From contig NZ_SEWW01000003.1 in the NCBI RefSeq assembly GCF_011090385.1, positions 1 to 64,000 of the forward strand: DNA of 64,000 nt, given 5' to 3'. Each line of letters starts with the position of its first letter. Position 1 is the first letter of the stretch. The stretch is from Aquirufa beregesia. GTDB lineage: Bacteria > Bacteroidota > Bacteroidia > Cytophagales > Spirosomataceae. Below the pieces are notes generated by a model. That model had not been told where the DNA came from. It was given only the letters and a program-made list of their open reading frames with translations, and did no database searches. Below are positions 45,887 through 55,083 of the stretch, piece by piece. The position numbers were made by a program, and so were the translations under genes.

Positions 45887-45965
45887 AATTTCCTTGAACA
45901 GTTTTGCTGTGTGTATATGATATGTTTTACTCAAGGCTTGCTGTTCCCAGTAAGCCTTTTTATTT
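45878..45965 (+). promoter_or_regulatory. trp operon transcription attenuator
   Basis: The terminator is AAGGCTTGCTG (45933-45943) with CAGTAAGCCTT (45948-45958), an 11-bp stem with one G-T pair, followed by a T-rich run. CCTTG at 45892-45896 can pair with CAAGG at 45878-45882, beside the Trp codons, or with CAAGG at 45932-45936, which overlaps the terminator stem. GAACAG (45896-45901) can also pair with CTGTTC (45941-45946). A ribosome stalled at the Trp codons would free the CCTTG segment and prevent termination. Confidence 0.8.
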
Positions 45966-45984
45966 TAATTTTGCCGATAGCCTC

Positions 45985-47406
45985 ATGTCCAGTTCAAATA
46001 AATTTACCATCCATACCACTAGGAAGACTTTGTTAGCTGATACGCTGACACCCATTGGTATTTTCTTGAAAATCAGAAAAAACTATAAAAATTCTGTTAT
46101 TTTAGAAAGTGCTGATTACCACGGTAGAGAGCATGGTTTTTCTCATATTGCCTTTGATCCCGTAGCTAGTTTTGTTTTGGATCAGCAGCTTGTCACTCAG
46201 ACTTTCCCTGACGGAACAGTTGAAACTTTCCGATTAGATCATCCGAAAGATGCCGTGAAGGTATTACAAGATTTTTCTTCTCGTTTTACTTATCAAAGAG
46301 AAGCTGGTGATTCTCCGATGTCCAATGGACTTTTTGGTCACATCAGTTATGATGCAGTCACATATTTTGAAGATATCCAGATTCAAGATAAAAATCCGGA
46401 AACAGCCATCCCATCCATTCGATATTATGTATATCGCTATGTAGTGGCATTGAACCATTTCAATAACCAAATGACTTGGTATGCTCACAGTTATTTAGAT
46501 GGTCAAACACCGAATTTGGATGCAGTCACTTATCATTTGGAAATGCCACATTATACCTTAGAGGCATTTAAAAGGGTAGGTGAAGAACAAAGTAATTTAA
46601 CAGAGGCTCAGACTGAAGAAATTGTAAAGACTTGTATTAAACATTGTTTGCGAGGAGATGTATTTCAAATAGTGCCTTCCAGAAGGTTCAGTCAAACTTT
46701 TACAGGAGATGATTTCCAGGTGTATCGAGCGTTGCGTTCGGTAAATCCATCCCCATATTTGTTCTTTTTTGATTATGAACAATATCGCATTTTTGGGGCT
46801 TCGCCAGAGAAACAAATCAAAATTGATCATGATTTGGCAGAAATTCACCCAATTGCGGGAACATTCCGTCGGACTGGAGATGATGCTCGAGATGCGGAGC
46901 TTGCTCAAGCATTGATTGCTGATCCGAAAGAATCTGCAGAACATGTGATGTTAGTGGATTTGGCAAGAAACGATTTAAGTAGAAGTGCTGATAATGTGAA
47001 GGTGGAGACCTTTAAAGAAGTGCAGTTCTTTTCTCATGTGATACATTTAGTGTCAAAAGTGACGGGTACCTTACAAAAAGGAGTTAATCCTTTGCAAATG
47101 GTGGCAGATACGTTTCCTGCAGGAACCTTAAGTGGGGCTCCTAAGTACAATGCCATGACGATTATCAATCGTTTGGAACCGACTAACCGCCATATTTATG
47201 GAGGAGCCATCGGTTTTATGGATTTTGAAGGCAATTTTAATCATGCCATCGCTATTCGAACCTTTTTGAGTAAAGGAAATACCTTGTTTTATCAAGCAGG
47301 GATGGGTGTTGTGGCTAAATCCGTAGTAGCCAGTGAAATGCAAGAGATACATAACAAATTAGCTGCGCTGAAAAAGGCCTTGGATGTAGCTGAAAATTTA
47401 GCATAA
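45985..47406 (+). CDS. trpE: Anthranilate synthase component I
   Basis: TrpE (473 residues) converts chorismate and ammonia to anthranilate. The start at 45985 (MSSSNKFTIHTTRKTLLADTLTPI) is chosen because the longer frame from 45904 runs through the attenuator. The feedback-inhibition element is seen as SVILESADY near residue 38 and the chorismate-binding core as GTLSGAPKYNAMTIINRLE (about 378). First gene of trpEGDCFBA. Confidence 0.95.
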   Translation: MSSSNKFTIHTTRKTLLADTLTPIGIFLKIRKNYKNSVILESADYHGREHGFSHIAFDPVASFVLDQQLVTQTFPDGTVETFRLDHPKDAVKVLQDFSSRFTYQREAGDSPMSNGLFGHISYDAVTYFEDIQIQDKNPETAIPSIRYYVYRYVVALNHFNNQMTWYAHSYLDGQTPNLDAVTYHLEMPHYTLEAFKRVGEEQSNLTEAQTEEIVKTCIKHCLRGDVFQIVPSRRFSQTFTGDDFQVYRALRSVNPSPYLFFFDYEQYRIFGASPEKQIKIDHDLAEIHPIAGTFRRTGDDARDAELAQALIADPKESAEHVMLVDLARNDLSRSADNVKVETFKEVQFFSHVIHLVSKVTGTLQKGVNPLQMVADTFPAGTLSGAPKYNAMTIINRLEPTNRHIYGGAIGFMDFEGNFNHAIAIRTFLSKGNTLFYQAGMGVVAKSVVASEMQEIHNKLAALKKALDVAENLA

Positions 47407-47412
47407 GAAGCC

Positions 47413-47976
47413 ATGAAAGTATTAGTAATAGATAACTATGATTCATTCGTATACAATTTGGTATACTTATTGAAAGAGATTGGGGCAGAGGTGGATGTGT
47501 TTAGAAATGATAAAATAGCCTTAGAAGAAGTAAAGGCATATGATCATATTTTACTTTCACCTGGTCCGGGAATTCCCTCAGAAGCGGGTATTATGTTGGA
47601 TTTATTGAAGGAGTATGCTTCTAGCAAGCGTATTTTAGGGGTATGTTTGGGACATCAAGCCATAGCGGAATCTTTTGGTTCGAAATTGCAAAATATGGGG
47701 GAGGTCTTGCACGGAGTAACTACCGAATGTGTCGTTATTGATCCTACAGAAAGATTATTTCAAGGAATACCGGCTCGATTCGAGGTTTGCCGCTACCATT
47801 CATGGACGGTTATCCCAGAAAGCATGCCTTCTGATTTAAAAATTACGGCAGTGGATGATAAAGGATATGTGATGGCGGAGGCTCATCAGAGGTACGATGT
47901 GCGTGGAGTGCAATTTCATCCAGAGGCCTATTTAACGCAACATGGATTGCAAATGATTAAAAATTGGATTCAATAA
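47413..47976 (+). CDS. trpG: Anthranilate synthase component II (glutamine amidotransferase)
   Basis: TrpG (187 residues) supplies ammonia from glutamine to TrpE. The class I amidotransferase triad is visible: Cys78 in GVCLGHQ and the His/Glu of FHPEA near the C-terminus. It is not fused to TrpD here. It lies 6 bases after trpE and 3 bases before trpD. Confidence 0.95.
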   Translation: MKVLVIDNYDSFVYNLVYLLKEIGAEVDVFRNDKIALEEVKAYDHILLSPGPGIPSEAGIMLDLLKEYASSKRILGVCLGHQAIAESFGSKLQNMGEVLHGVTTECVVIDPTERLFQGIPARFEVCRYHSWTVIPESMPSDLKITAVDDKGYVMAEAHQRYDVRGVQFHPEAYLTQHGLQMIKNWIQ

Positions 47977-47979
47977 AAC

Positions 47980-48969
47980 ATGAAAGATATATTAAGTAAG
48001 CGAGTTCAAGGGTATTCTTTAACCGAAGTAGAGGCAAAAGATGTATTGTTGCGCATGGGTCAAGGAGGAATCAATCCTAGTCAAATTGCTGCATTTTTAG
48101 TCAGTTATTGGTATACACCTATTCAAGTTCAAGAATTAAAGGGATTTGTTTCCGCCATGATGGAATTGGCAGTAACCATTGACCTGACGGAGTTTGATGC
48201 CATGGATGTATGTGGCACGGGTGGCGACGGGAAAGATACCTTTAATGTCAGTACCACTTCATCTTTTGTGGTGGTAGGTGCTGGACAAAAGATCGCGAAA
48301 CATGGCAATCATGGTGTTTCTTCGGCCGTTGGTTCTTCTACCGTATTGGAGTTTTTAGGGGTGAAGTTCAGTAATGACCCCAGCTATTTAAAGCGTAAAA
48401 TGGAATCTTCGGGCATTTGTTTTTTACATGCTCCATTATTTCATCCAGCCATGCGCCATGTAGGTCCTATTCGTAAGGAATTAGGGATGAAAACCTTTTT
48501 CAACCTATTAGGCCCTTTGATGAATCCTGCTTTGGTTAGTAAGCAATTAACTGGGGTCTATGCCAAAGAAGTATATGACTTGTTTGTGCAATTTTATGCA
48601 TCTGGAAGTAAGAAATTTGGAATCGTTTTTGGAGAAGATGGATATGATGAAATTTCTTTAACGAGTTCATTTTTATTGACTACCAAAGTAGGGGAAACTC
48701 GATATTTCCCAGGTGATTTTGGTTGCGAAACGTTTCAATCTCAAGATTTAAGCGGAGGCGCCAATGTAGAGCAGTCTGCCGATATGTTATATAAGATATT
48801 ACAAAGACAAGGTACACCTGCTCAAACCCAAGTGGTTTTGGCCAATGCGGGAGCGGCTTTGCTCGTTGCAGAAAAGGTAAGTAATTTGTCAGATGGTTAT
48901 TTAATGGCCAAAGAGTCTTTGGAAAGTGGTAGAGCTTTTCAGGTTTTCAAGAAATTTATCATGGATTAA
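47980..48969 (+). CDS. trpD: Anthranilate phosphoribosyltransferase
   Basis: TrpD (329 residues) joins anthranilate to PRPP. The PRPP-binding CGTGGDGKDTFNVSTTSSFV (about 77-96), the KHGNHGVSSAVGSSTVLE segment and a conserved FNLLGPLMNP are present. The trpC start codon follows the stop by one base. Confidence 0.95.
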   Translation: MKDILSKRVQGYSLTEVEAKDVLLRMGQGGINPSQIAAFLVSYWYTPIQVQELKGFVSAMMELAVTIDLTEFDAMDVCGTGGDGKDTFNVSTTSSFVVVGAGQKIAKHGNHGVSSAVGSSTVLEFLGVKFSNDPSYLKRKMESSGICFLHAPLFHPAMRHVGPIRKELGMKTFFNLLGPLMNPALVSKQLTGVYAKEVYDLFVQFYASGSKKFGIVFGEDGYDEISLTSSFLLTTKVGETRYFPGDFGCETFQSQDLSGGANVEQSADMLYKILQRQGTPAQTQVVLANAGAALLVAEKVSNLSDGYLMAKESLESGRAFQVFKKFIMD

Positions 48970-48970
48970 G

Positions 48971-49759
48971 ATGAGTATTTTAGCTACAATTTTAGATTCC
49001 AAAAGGAAAGAAGTTGCGGAAAGGAAATCACACATTTCCATGAATGCATTGGAGAAAACGGGATTTTTTGCGCGGAATTGCCATTCCTTATCAATGTCTT
49101 TAACGCAGCCTGCGTCAACGGGAATTATTGCTGAATTTAAGAGAAAATCGCCTTCAAAGGGAGTGATCAATGATCGTTTAACGGTAGAAGAAGTGACCCA
49201 AGCCTATGCTGCTGCTGGTGCTGCATGTTTGTCGGTATTAACGGATACCCCCTTTTTTGGAGGAACGGATCAGGACTTTGAAAAGGCTCGTCGGGCTAAT
49301 CCCCATACTCCTATTCTGCGCAAAGACTTTATGGTAGATGAATACCAAATTGTGGAGGCAAAGGCTATGGGTGCTGATGTGATTTTGTTGATAGCGGCGG
49401 CATTAAGTCCTCAGGAAATAAAACAGTTAGGAACGCTGGCACGATCATTGGGCATGGAAACATTGCTGGAAGTGCATGATGAAGCAGAGTTGAATCGGAG
49501 TTTAGGTGAGCATATTTCTGTAGTGGGAGTGAATAACCGTAATCTGAAGAATTTCGCGGAGCAGAATGTGGAAGCATCGAAGCGTTTGGCAGAAAAAATA
49601 CCAGCTACTTGTATTAAAGTATCTGAAAGTTGTATTTCAGGTCCCAACATAATTCAAGAATTACGAGGATATGGATATAAAGGCTTTTTGATTGGAGAAA
49701 GTTTTATGAAAACGGAAGCTCCAGGCAAGGCTTTGTTGGATTTTTTAAATCAAGGTTAA
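48971..49759 (+). CDS. trpC: Indole-3-glycerol phosphate synthase
   Basis: TrpC (262 residues) closes the indole ring. The start at 48971 (MSILATILDSKRKEVAERK) fits the family and the operon spacing; the in-frame start at 48926 would overlap trpD. The catalytic EFKRKSPSKG motif (about 49-58), LRKDFMVDEYQI and VGVNNRNLKNF are visible in a normal TIM barrel. Confidence 0.95.
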   Translation: MSILATILDSKRKEVAERKSHISMNALEKTGFFARNCHSLSMSLTQPASTGIIAEFKRKSPSKGVINDRLTVEEVTQAYAAAGAACLSVLTDTPFFGGTDQDFEKARRANPHTPILRKDFMVDEYQIVEAKAMGADVILLIAAALSPQEIKQLGTLARSLGMETLLEVHDEAELNRSLGEHISVVGVNNRNLKNFAEQNVEASKRLAEKIPATCIKVSESCISGPNIIQELRGYGYKGFLIGESFMKTEAPGKALLDFLNQG

Positions 49760-49760
49760 G

Positions 49761-50378
49761 ATGAAATGGAAGGTTTGCGGCATGCGAGAAATGGATAATA
49801 TCCAGGAAGTGGCCAAGGCCAAGCCGGACTATATGGGGTTTATTTGGGCAGAAGCTTCACCCAGGTATGTGGGAGAGGATTTTGTGATACCTCAAGCAGT
49901 ATTGGGTAAAACCATCGCTGTGGGGGTATTTGTGAATCGAGCCGTTACCAGCATTATTGATTTATCACAGAGAGCGGGATTTACTTGGGTTCAGTTGCAT
50001 GGCGAAGAAAAAGATGAAGAGATTTTGGCACTGAAAAAAGCAGGATTAACTGTGATAAAAGCCATTTCGGTGGCAGATAAACAGGATGTGGAAGGGTTGG
50101 GTTTAGCGCCTGATTTTTATTTATTTGATACCAAAAAAGGAAAGCAAACAGGTGGAACGGGGCAGCGATTTGATTGGGATATATTAGCCGCATATACAGT
50201 TGGAAAGCCTTTTATTTTGGCAGGCGGTTTAAGCAAAGAGAATGTAGTGGAGGCAATTGAATTAAGTAAAAAATATCCAATTTATGCGCTTGATTTTAAT
50301 AGCAAAGTGGAAATCAAGGCTGGGTTGAAAGATGTACAAGAAGTACGGGAAATTTCGGAAATATTAGCAGAAAATTAG
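49761..50378 (+). CDS. trpF: Phosphoribosylanthranilate isomerase
   Basis: TrpF (205 residues) carries out the Amadori rearrangement between TrpD and TrpC. The catalytic Cys is in [11 protein letters not shown] near the N-terminus, with VGVFVN, VQLHGEE and FILAGGL downstream. It is separate from TrpC, unlike in E. coli. Confidence 0.95.
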   Translation: MKWKVCGMREMDNIQEVAKAKPDYMGFIWAEASPRYVGEDFVIPQAVLGKTIAVGVFVNRAVTSIIDLSQRAGFTWVQLHGEEKDEEILALKKAGLTVIKAISVADKQDVEGLGLAPDFYLFDTKKGKQTGGTGQRFDWDILAAYTVGKPFILAGGLSKENVVEAIELSKKYPIYALDFNSKVEIKAGLKDVQEVREISEILAEN

Positions 50379-50382
50379 CGTT

Positions 50383-51573
50383 ATGGCACTTACTTATCAA
50401 GTAGACGACAAAGGTTATTATGGGGAATTTGGTGGGGCATTTATTCCCGAGATGCTTTATCCTAATGTGGAGGAGCTTAGAACTCATTATCTTGATATCA
50501 TCAAGGATCCTTCTTTTCAAAAAGAGTTTCATGATTTATTAAGGGATTTTGTGGGAAGACCCACACCTTTGTTTGAGGCAAAGCGATTATCAGAGAAATA
50601 TCAAACTCAGGTGTATTTGAAAAGAGAGGATCTTTGTCATACAGGTGCACACAAAGTAAATAATACCATCGGGCAGATTTTAGTAGCCAAGAAATTGGGT
50701 AAAAATAAGATTGTGGCAGAGACAGGTGCGGGTCAGCATGGTGTAGCTACTGCCACCGTTTGTGCCTTGATGGGCTTGGAATGTATTGTTTATATGGGTG
50801 CTATCGATATTGAACGTCAGGCGCCTAATGTGGCGAGAATGAGAATGTTAGGGGCACAAGTAGTGGCAGCAGAATCAGGTTCTAAGACCTTGAAAGATGC
50901 TACCAATGAGGCCATGCGCCATTGGATTAATCATCCCGTTGATACGCACTATATCATTGGTTCTGTGGTGGGGCCTCATCCTTATCCGGATATGGTAGCA
51001 AGATTTCAATCGGTGATTTCAGAAGAAATAAAGGCTCAATTGACGGAAAAAGTAGGTAGAAATTACCCCGATTATGTGTTGGCATGTGTTGGAGGAGGTT
51101 CAAATGCAGCCGGAGCTTTTTATCATTATTTAGATGAAGCAAGAACCCAGCTGGTGGCCGCGGAGGCAGCAGGACAGGGGATAACTTCTGGACATTCTGC
51201 TGCGACTACTTTTCTAGGTAAGTCGGGTGTATTGCATGGCAGTAAGAGTTTGTTAATGCAAACAGAGGATGGACAAGTGATAGAACCTTATTCTATTTCG
51301 GCAGGATTGGACTATCCGGGAATAGGCCCAATGCACGCTCATTTATTTAAAACGGGGAGGGCTCATTTTTACGATATCACTGATGAGGAGGCCTTGGCTT
51401 CGGCTTTGGAACTAAGTCAATTAGAAGGGATTATCCCAGCATTGGAGTCAGCTCATGCCTTAGCGGTATTACCTAAATTGCAGGCAAAGTCTACTGAAAT
51501 CGTGGTTATTAATTTGTCAGGAAGAGGTGATAAGGATTTGGCTACATACCAACAAAGATTAAATTTAGTTTAG
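50383..51573 (+). CDS. trpB: Tryptophan synthase beta chain
   Basis: TrpB (396 residues) makes tryptophan from indole and serine with pyridoxal phosphate. The cofactor lysine lies in [13 protein letters not shown] (about 86), and [12 protein letters not shown] and the phosphate-binding GGGSNAAG are intact. This is the normal TrpB1 form that partners the adjacent TrpA. Confidence 0.97.
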   Translation: MALTYQVDDKGYYGEFGGAFIPEMLYPNVEELRTHYLDIIKDPSFQKEFHDLLRDFVGRPTPLFEAKRLSEKYQTQVYLKREDLCHTGAHKVNNTIGQILVAKKLGKNKIVAETGAGQHGVATATVCALMGLECIVYMGAIDIERQAPNVARMRMLGAQVVAAESGSKTLKDATNEAMRHWINHPVDTHYIIGSVVGPHPYPDMVARFQSVISEEIKAQLTEKVGRNYPDYVLACVGGGSNAAGAFYHYLDEARTQLVAAEAAGQGITSGHSAATTFLGKSGVLHGSKSLLMQTEDGQVIEPYSISAGLDYPGIGPMHAHLFKTGRAHFYDITDEEALASALELSQLEGIIPALESAHALAVLPKLQAKSTEIVVINLSGRGDKDLATYQQRLNLV

Positions 51574-52353
51574 ATGAATCGAATTTCAGCAGTTTTTGAA
51601 TCGGCGAAAGGCCCTATATTAAATGTATATGCTACGGCAGGTTTTCCGCATTTGGGAGATACGATGACCGTATTGGAGGCTCTTCAAGAAGGAGGAGCAG
51701 ATATCATTGAGATTGGAATGCCCTATTCTGATCCAGTGGCGGATGGAGAAACCATACAGCAGTCGAATCAGGTTTCCCTGGATCAGGGAATGACAGTGGC
51801 TCATTTATTTGAGCAATTGAAAGATTTGAGAGTCAAAGTTCAAGTTCCGGTATTGTTGATGGGATATATCAACCCTGTTTTACAATTTGGGGTGGAGAGA
51901 TTTTGTCAAAAATGCCAGGAAGTAGGAGTTGATGGCTTGATTTTACCAGATTTGCCTATGGCTGAATATGAGTCGGAATATCAAGAAATTTTTGAGCGAT
52001 ATGGTTTGTATAATATCTTTTTGATTACACCCCAAACGGCAGATGAGCGTATTCGTCGGATTGATTCGGTCAGTCAAGGCTTTATTTATATGGTTTCATC
52101 GGCTAGTACGACAGGTGCTAAAACAGGTATTAGTTCAGAGCAAGAATTATATTTTGAAAGAATCAATCAAATGAACTTGAAAAATCCCCGATTGATTGGA
52201 TTTGGAATTTCGGATAGGGAGAGCTTTTTGAAAGCTTCGGCTTCGGCCTCGGGGGCTATAATTGGTAGTGCTTTTGTGAAGTTGTTGGCTCATTCGAGTC
52301 ATTTAAGAGAGGATATAGTGACCTTTGTTCGGGGGATTAAAGGGCTTAAATAA
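51574..52353 (+). CDS. trpA: Tryptophan synthase alpha chain
   Basis: TrpA (259 residues) cleaves indole-3-glycerol phosphate and channels indole to TrpB. The catalytic residues appear in ADIIEIGMPYSDPVADGETIQ (about 46-66) and DGLILPDLPMAEYESE. It begins immediately after the trpB stop codon and is the last gene of the operon. Confidence 0.96.
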   Translation: MNRISAVFESAKGPILNVYATAGFPHLGDTMTVLEALQEGGADIIEIGMPYSDPVADGETIQQSNQVSLDQGMTVAHLFEQLKDLRVKVQVPVLLMGYINPVLQFGVERFCQKCQEVGVDGLILPDLPMAEYESEYQEIFERYGLYNIFLITPQTADERIRRIDSVSQGFIYMVSSASTTGAKTGISSEQELYFERINQMNLKNPRLIGFGISDRESFLKASASASGAIIGSAFVKLLAHSSHLREDIVTFVRGIKGLK

Positions 52354-52398
52354 TTTACAATTTTTTGACTAACAGTTTTTTAGAAAAAATAATTTTTC

Positions 52399-52406
52399 TA
52401 TCTTTG
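52399..52406 (+). promoter_or_regulatory. -7 element of rplS
   Basis: TATCTTTG matches TAnnTTTG exactly; a T-rich stretch at about 52376-52381 could be the -33 element. The start site would be near 52413. Confidence 0.65.
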
Positions 52407-52414
52407 CAACCCAA

Positions 52415-52455
52415 ATCAGTGAGGCTTATGTACGATTGGACCGCTAAGCACTGAT
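52415..52455 (+). promoter_or_regulatory. Hairpin at the 5' end of the rplS mRNA
   Basis: ATCAGT (52415-52420) and GCTTA (52424-52428) pair with TAAGC (52445-52449) and ACTGAT (52450-52455), leaving a 3-base bulge (GAG) and a 16-base loop. It would start within a few bases of the predicted transcript end and lies 30 bases before the rplS ATG, a fitting place for an L19 autoregulatory leader. Confidence 0.5.
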
Positions 52456-52485
52456 AATCACCAAAGTTTGAACAAATAAATTAAG

Positions 52486-52839
52486 ATGAGTGATTTAATT
52501 AAATTAGTTGAAGCAGAAAATGCAGCTCGTAGAGCAGATCATCCTGAATTTGCAGCAGGAGATACCATTAATGTTCACGTTAAGATTCGTGAAGGTAACA
52601 AGGAGCGTATCCAGGTTTTCCAAGGATTGGTAATTCAACGCAAGAATTCTGGTGCTGGTGAGTCATTTACGGTTCGTAAGATTTCTAATGGAATTGGTGT
52701 TGAGCGTATTTTCCCAATCTTGTCTCCCAACATTGACAAAATTGAAGTATTACGTCGTGGTAAAGTACGTAGAGCTCGTTTATACTACATGAGAGGTAAG
52801 CAAGGTAAAGCTGCTCGTGTTAAAGAGAAGAAAAAATAA
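52486..52839 (+). CDS. rplS: 50S ribosomal protein L19
   Basis: L19 (117 residues) sits at the subunit interface. The [82 protein letters not shown] core matches the family along its whole length. It has its own promoter and leader after trpA, and a terminator downstream. Confidence 0.97.
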   Translation: MSDLIKLVEAENAARRADHPEFAAGDTINVHVKIREGNKERIQVFQGLVIQRKNSGAGESFTVRKISNGIGVERIFPILSPNIDKIEVLRRGKVRRARLYYMRGKQGKAARVKEKKK

Positions 52840-52862
52840 GAGGTTTGAATTCTTTGAAATAG

Positions 52863-52893
52863 AAAGAGCTGCTCCGAAAGGGCAGCTCTTTTG
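52863..52893 (+). terminator. rplS terminator
   Basis: A perfect 10-bp stem, AAAGAGCTGC with GCAGCTCTTT, and a 9-base loop are followed by TTGTTTT. Confidence 0.88.
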
Positions 52894-53292
52894 TTTTAGG
52901 GTACTAGTGGTTAGATGTAAAATCGTTGGTATAAGATGATAAAGGGTCGGTCATGTGTTTTACAAGAGAGGAGTTTTTAGGCTCCTCCGTTGTATATTAG
53001 AAATTATTAGTGATTAGGTGGTTAACGAGAGCGATAAGGTGACAAATCATTTTCGAAACAGAAGTAAATAAATTTGATTCGAAAAAGGTTAAAAAATTGG
53101 CCGATTGCACTTCCATTTTTAACGAATAGTTTTAGAACACAGATTGCAATATTTTTCTCTTGTTAACCGATAACGATCAAATTTTCCAAAAAAAATGGGA
53201 GATTTTTTCGATTATCACACTACAAATGTCAAAAATATTATTTGAAATATTCTTGCGAAAAATCAATAAATAAAGTTGAGATAACGCAAGTA
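52894..53292. other. AT-rich gap without a gene
   Basis: About 400 bases between the rplS terminator and the convergent Crp-type gene. It contains one small hairpin, GAGGAG with CTCCTC (52968-52987), and is otherwise AT-rich with no open frame of note. I see no tRNA, repeat or mobile-element remnant in it. Confidence 0.6.
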
Positions 53293-53901
53293 TTAGTCGA
53301 TAAGCGACCCATTTTCCATGATTTTTCGTCGTACTCGACTTAATTCAGATGGGCTCATATTGAGGAAGGAGGCTTTGTACTTATCGGGCACCTGCTCATC
53401 CATATCCTTAAATGCTTTGCGAAATGCTTCATACCTTATTTGGGTATTTCTAATATGTAAAAAGGAGGTGATTCGTTCATGTTGAACGAGTGTTTCTTGA
53501 AGAATAATTCTACAAATAGTGTTGGAATGAGGGATTTCAATATACGCTCTTTCTAAATCTTCCTTTTCCATGTAGAATACCTCTGATTTTTTAAGCGCAT
53601 CTAAGGTTATTTCACTAGGTCTTTCATGGAAAAAGCTTTCAGCTGAGATGCCAAATTTACCGGGTAAGGTGAACCATCTTGAAATAGGTTCGGGCATGTC
53701 TAATTGGTCAACCCACGAATATTCCCGCAATAGACCAGAGGCTAGAAAATAAAATTTGCTGTTGATTTCTCCTTCAGCAATGATGATTTGATTCTTTTGA
53801 AAAACTGCAGGTTTAAAATATCCGGCTAATTGCTTCGTTTCGGAAGGGTTCAGAAGATTAAATGTTTTAAGGTAAGCTTCTAAGCTTGCTAAAGTGGTCA
53901 T
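53293..53901 (-). CDS. Crp/Fnr family transcriptional regulator
   Basis: A 202-residue protein with an N-terminal cyclic-nucleotide-binding-type beta roll (AVFQKNQIIIAEGEINSKFYFLASGLLREY, about 31-60) and a C-terminal helix-turn-helix region (YKASFLNMSPSELSRVRRKI). The start at 53901 (MTTLASLEAYLKTF) is preferred because these proteins are about 190-200 residues in Bacteroidota; the frame is open up to 54057. It has no Cys cluster for an iron-sulfur centre. The target genes and ligand are unknown. Confidence 0.85.
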   Translation of the reverse strand: MTTLASLEAYLKTFNLLNPSETKQLAGYFKPAVFQKNQIIIAEGEINSKFYFLASGLLREYSWVDQLDMPEPISRWFTLPGKFGISAESFFHERPSEITLDALKKSEVFYMEKEDLERAYIEIPHSNTICRIILQETLVQHERITSFLHIRNTQIRYEAFRKAFKDMDEQVPDKYKASFLNMSPSELSRVRRKIMENGSLID

Positions 53902-54156
53902 AAAAAGAGGGTATTGAATAAAATGATTAGAGTGATATAAATGCAGACGGACTCTTTTACTTTGGAAATCTGGATGGATTTGCAAAGAGTTAGAGAGGGA
54001 TTCAGCAATGAAGAATTCAATATCTTCAAGGGGGTGTATACATTTAGAACGCTCCAAAGATATAAATCCATTGGTAGATAGCCAATTATGAAGGATGTAA
54101 AGCTGTTCTGGAATTTAATTTCTTGCGCTTTCTCAAGAAAAACACTTGATATATAA

Positions 54157-54200
54157 CAAAAAAAGCCCTAAAATTAGAATGATCTCTAATTTTAGGGCTT
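54157..54200 (-). terminator. ABC ATPase gene terminator
   Basis: A perfect 16-bp stem, AAGCCCTAAAATTAGA with TCTAATTTTAGGGCTT, and a 6-base loop. On the minus strand it is followed by TTTTTGTT, so it ends the ABC ATPase transcript. Confidence 0.88.
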
Positions 54201-54220
54201 AAAGTTTAAGGTAGAATCAA

Positions 54221-54928
54221 TTACTTGATTACTTTTCTTACGTTTTGATTGATGGTATCAGACTCGATAAGTCCATCTCTTAAACGGATAATTCGGTGAG
54301 CATATTGAGCAATGTCATCCTCGTGGGTAACCATCACAATGGTATTTCCTTTTTTGTGAAGCTGATCAAAAAGATCCATAATCTCATAGGAGGTTTTTGT
54401 ATCCAAATTACCTGTTGGCTCATCCGCAAGTAAAATAGAGGGATCATTGACCAAGGCTCTGGCTATGGCTACACGTTGTCTTTGCCCTCCAGATAACTCA
54501 TTAGGTTTGTGGCTAGCCCGATTGTCAAGCCCCACTCCTCTAAGTGTTTCCATGGCAATTTCATTTCTTTCTTTTTTGGAATAGCCTGCATAAATCAAGG
54601 GAAGAGCCACATTATCTAAGGCGGATTGTCGAGGTAATAAGTTGAATGTTTGAAATACGAAACCGATTTCTTTATTACGAACAGCAGCTAATTCATTCTC
54701 CGACATTTCACTGACATCATGACCATTTAAAATATACTTGCCCGTACTAGGTGTATCCAAACAACCAACAATATTCATCAAAGTGGATTTGCCAGAACCA
54801 GATGGACCCATAAATGCGACATATTCACCTTTATTCACTGAAATACTAATGTTTTTTAAGGCATCAATTACCTCTTCTCCCATCACATAGCGTTTGGAAA
54901 TATTTCTTGTTTCAATAATTTTGGTCAT
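54221..54928 (-). CDS. ABC transporter ATP-binding protein, MacB/LolD type
   Basis: A 235-residue ATPase with Walker [10 protein letters not shown] (about 42-50), signature [15 protein letters not shown] (about 145-159), Walker [13 protein letters not shown] and the switch His in VTHEDD. The sequence is of the MacB/LolD/FtsE group, which drives lipoprotein release, antibiotic export or division-linked processes. The start at 54928 is preferred over 54964. No permease gene is adjacent on either side. Confidence 0.92.
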   Translation of the reverse strand: MTKIIETRNISKRYVMGEEVIDALKNISISVNKGEYVAFMGPSGSGKSTLMNIVGCLDTPSTGKYILNGHDVSEMSENELAAVRNKEIGFVFQTFNLLPRQSALDNVALPLIYAGYSKKERNEIAMETLRGVGLDNRASHKPNELSGGQRQRVAIARALVNDPSILLADEPTGNLDTKTSYEIMDLFDQLHKKGNTIVMVTHEDDIAQYAHRIIRLRDGLIESDTINQNVRKVIK

Positions 54929-55083
54929 AATCTCAGGAATAAAATATCTTAAAAATACATCCAATACCTGAAAGAAGTTTCACTTTTCTACAAAAGATAC
55001 GCATCGTGGATAAAGCAGCTCTAGGAAGGATAAGAGGTTTATTGCTCAATATGTTTTAGCTTTGTTAGCTGTAGATTTACTTG

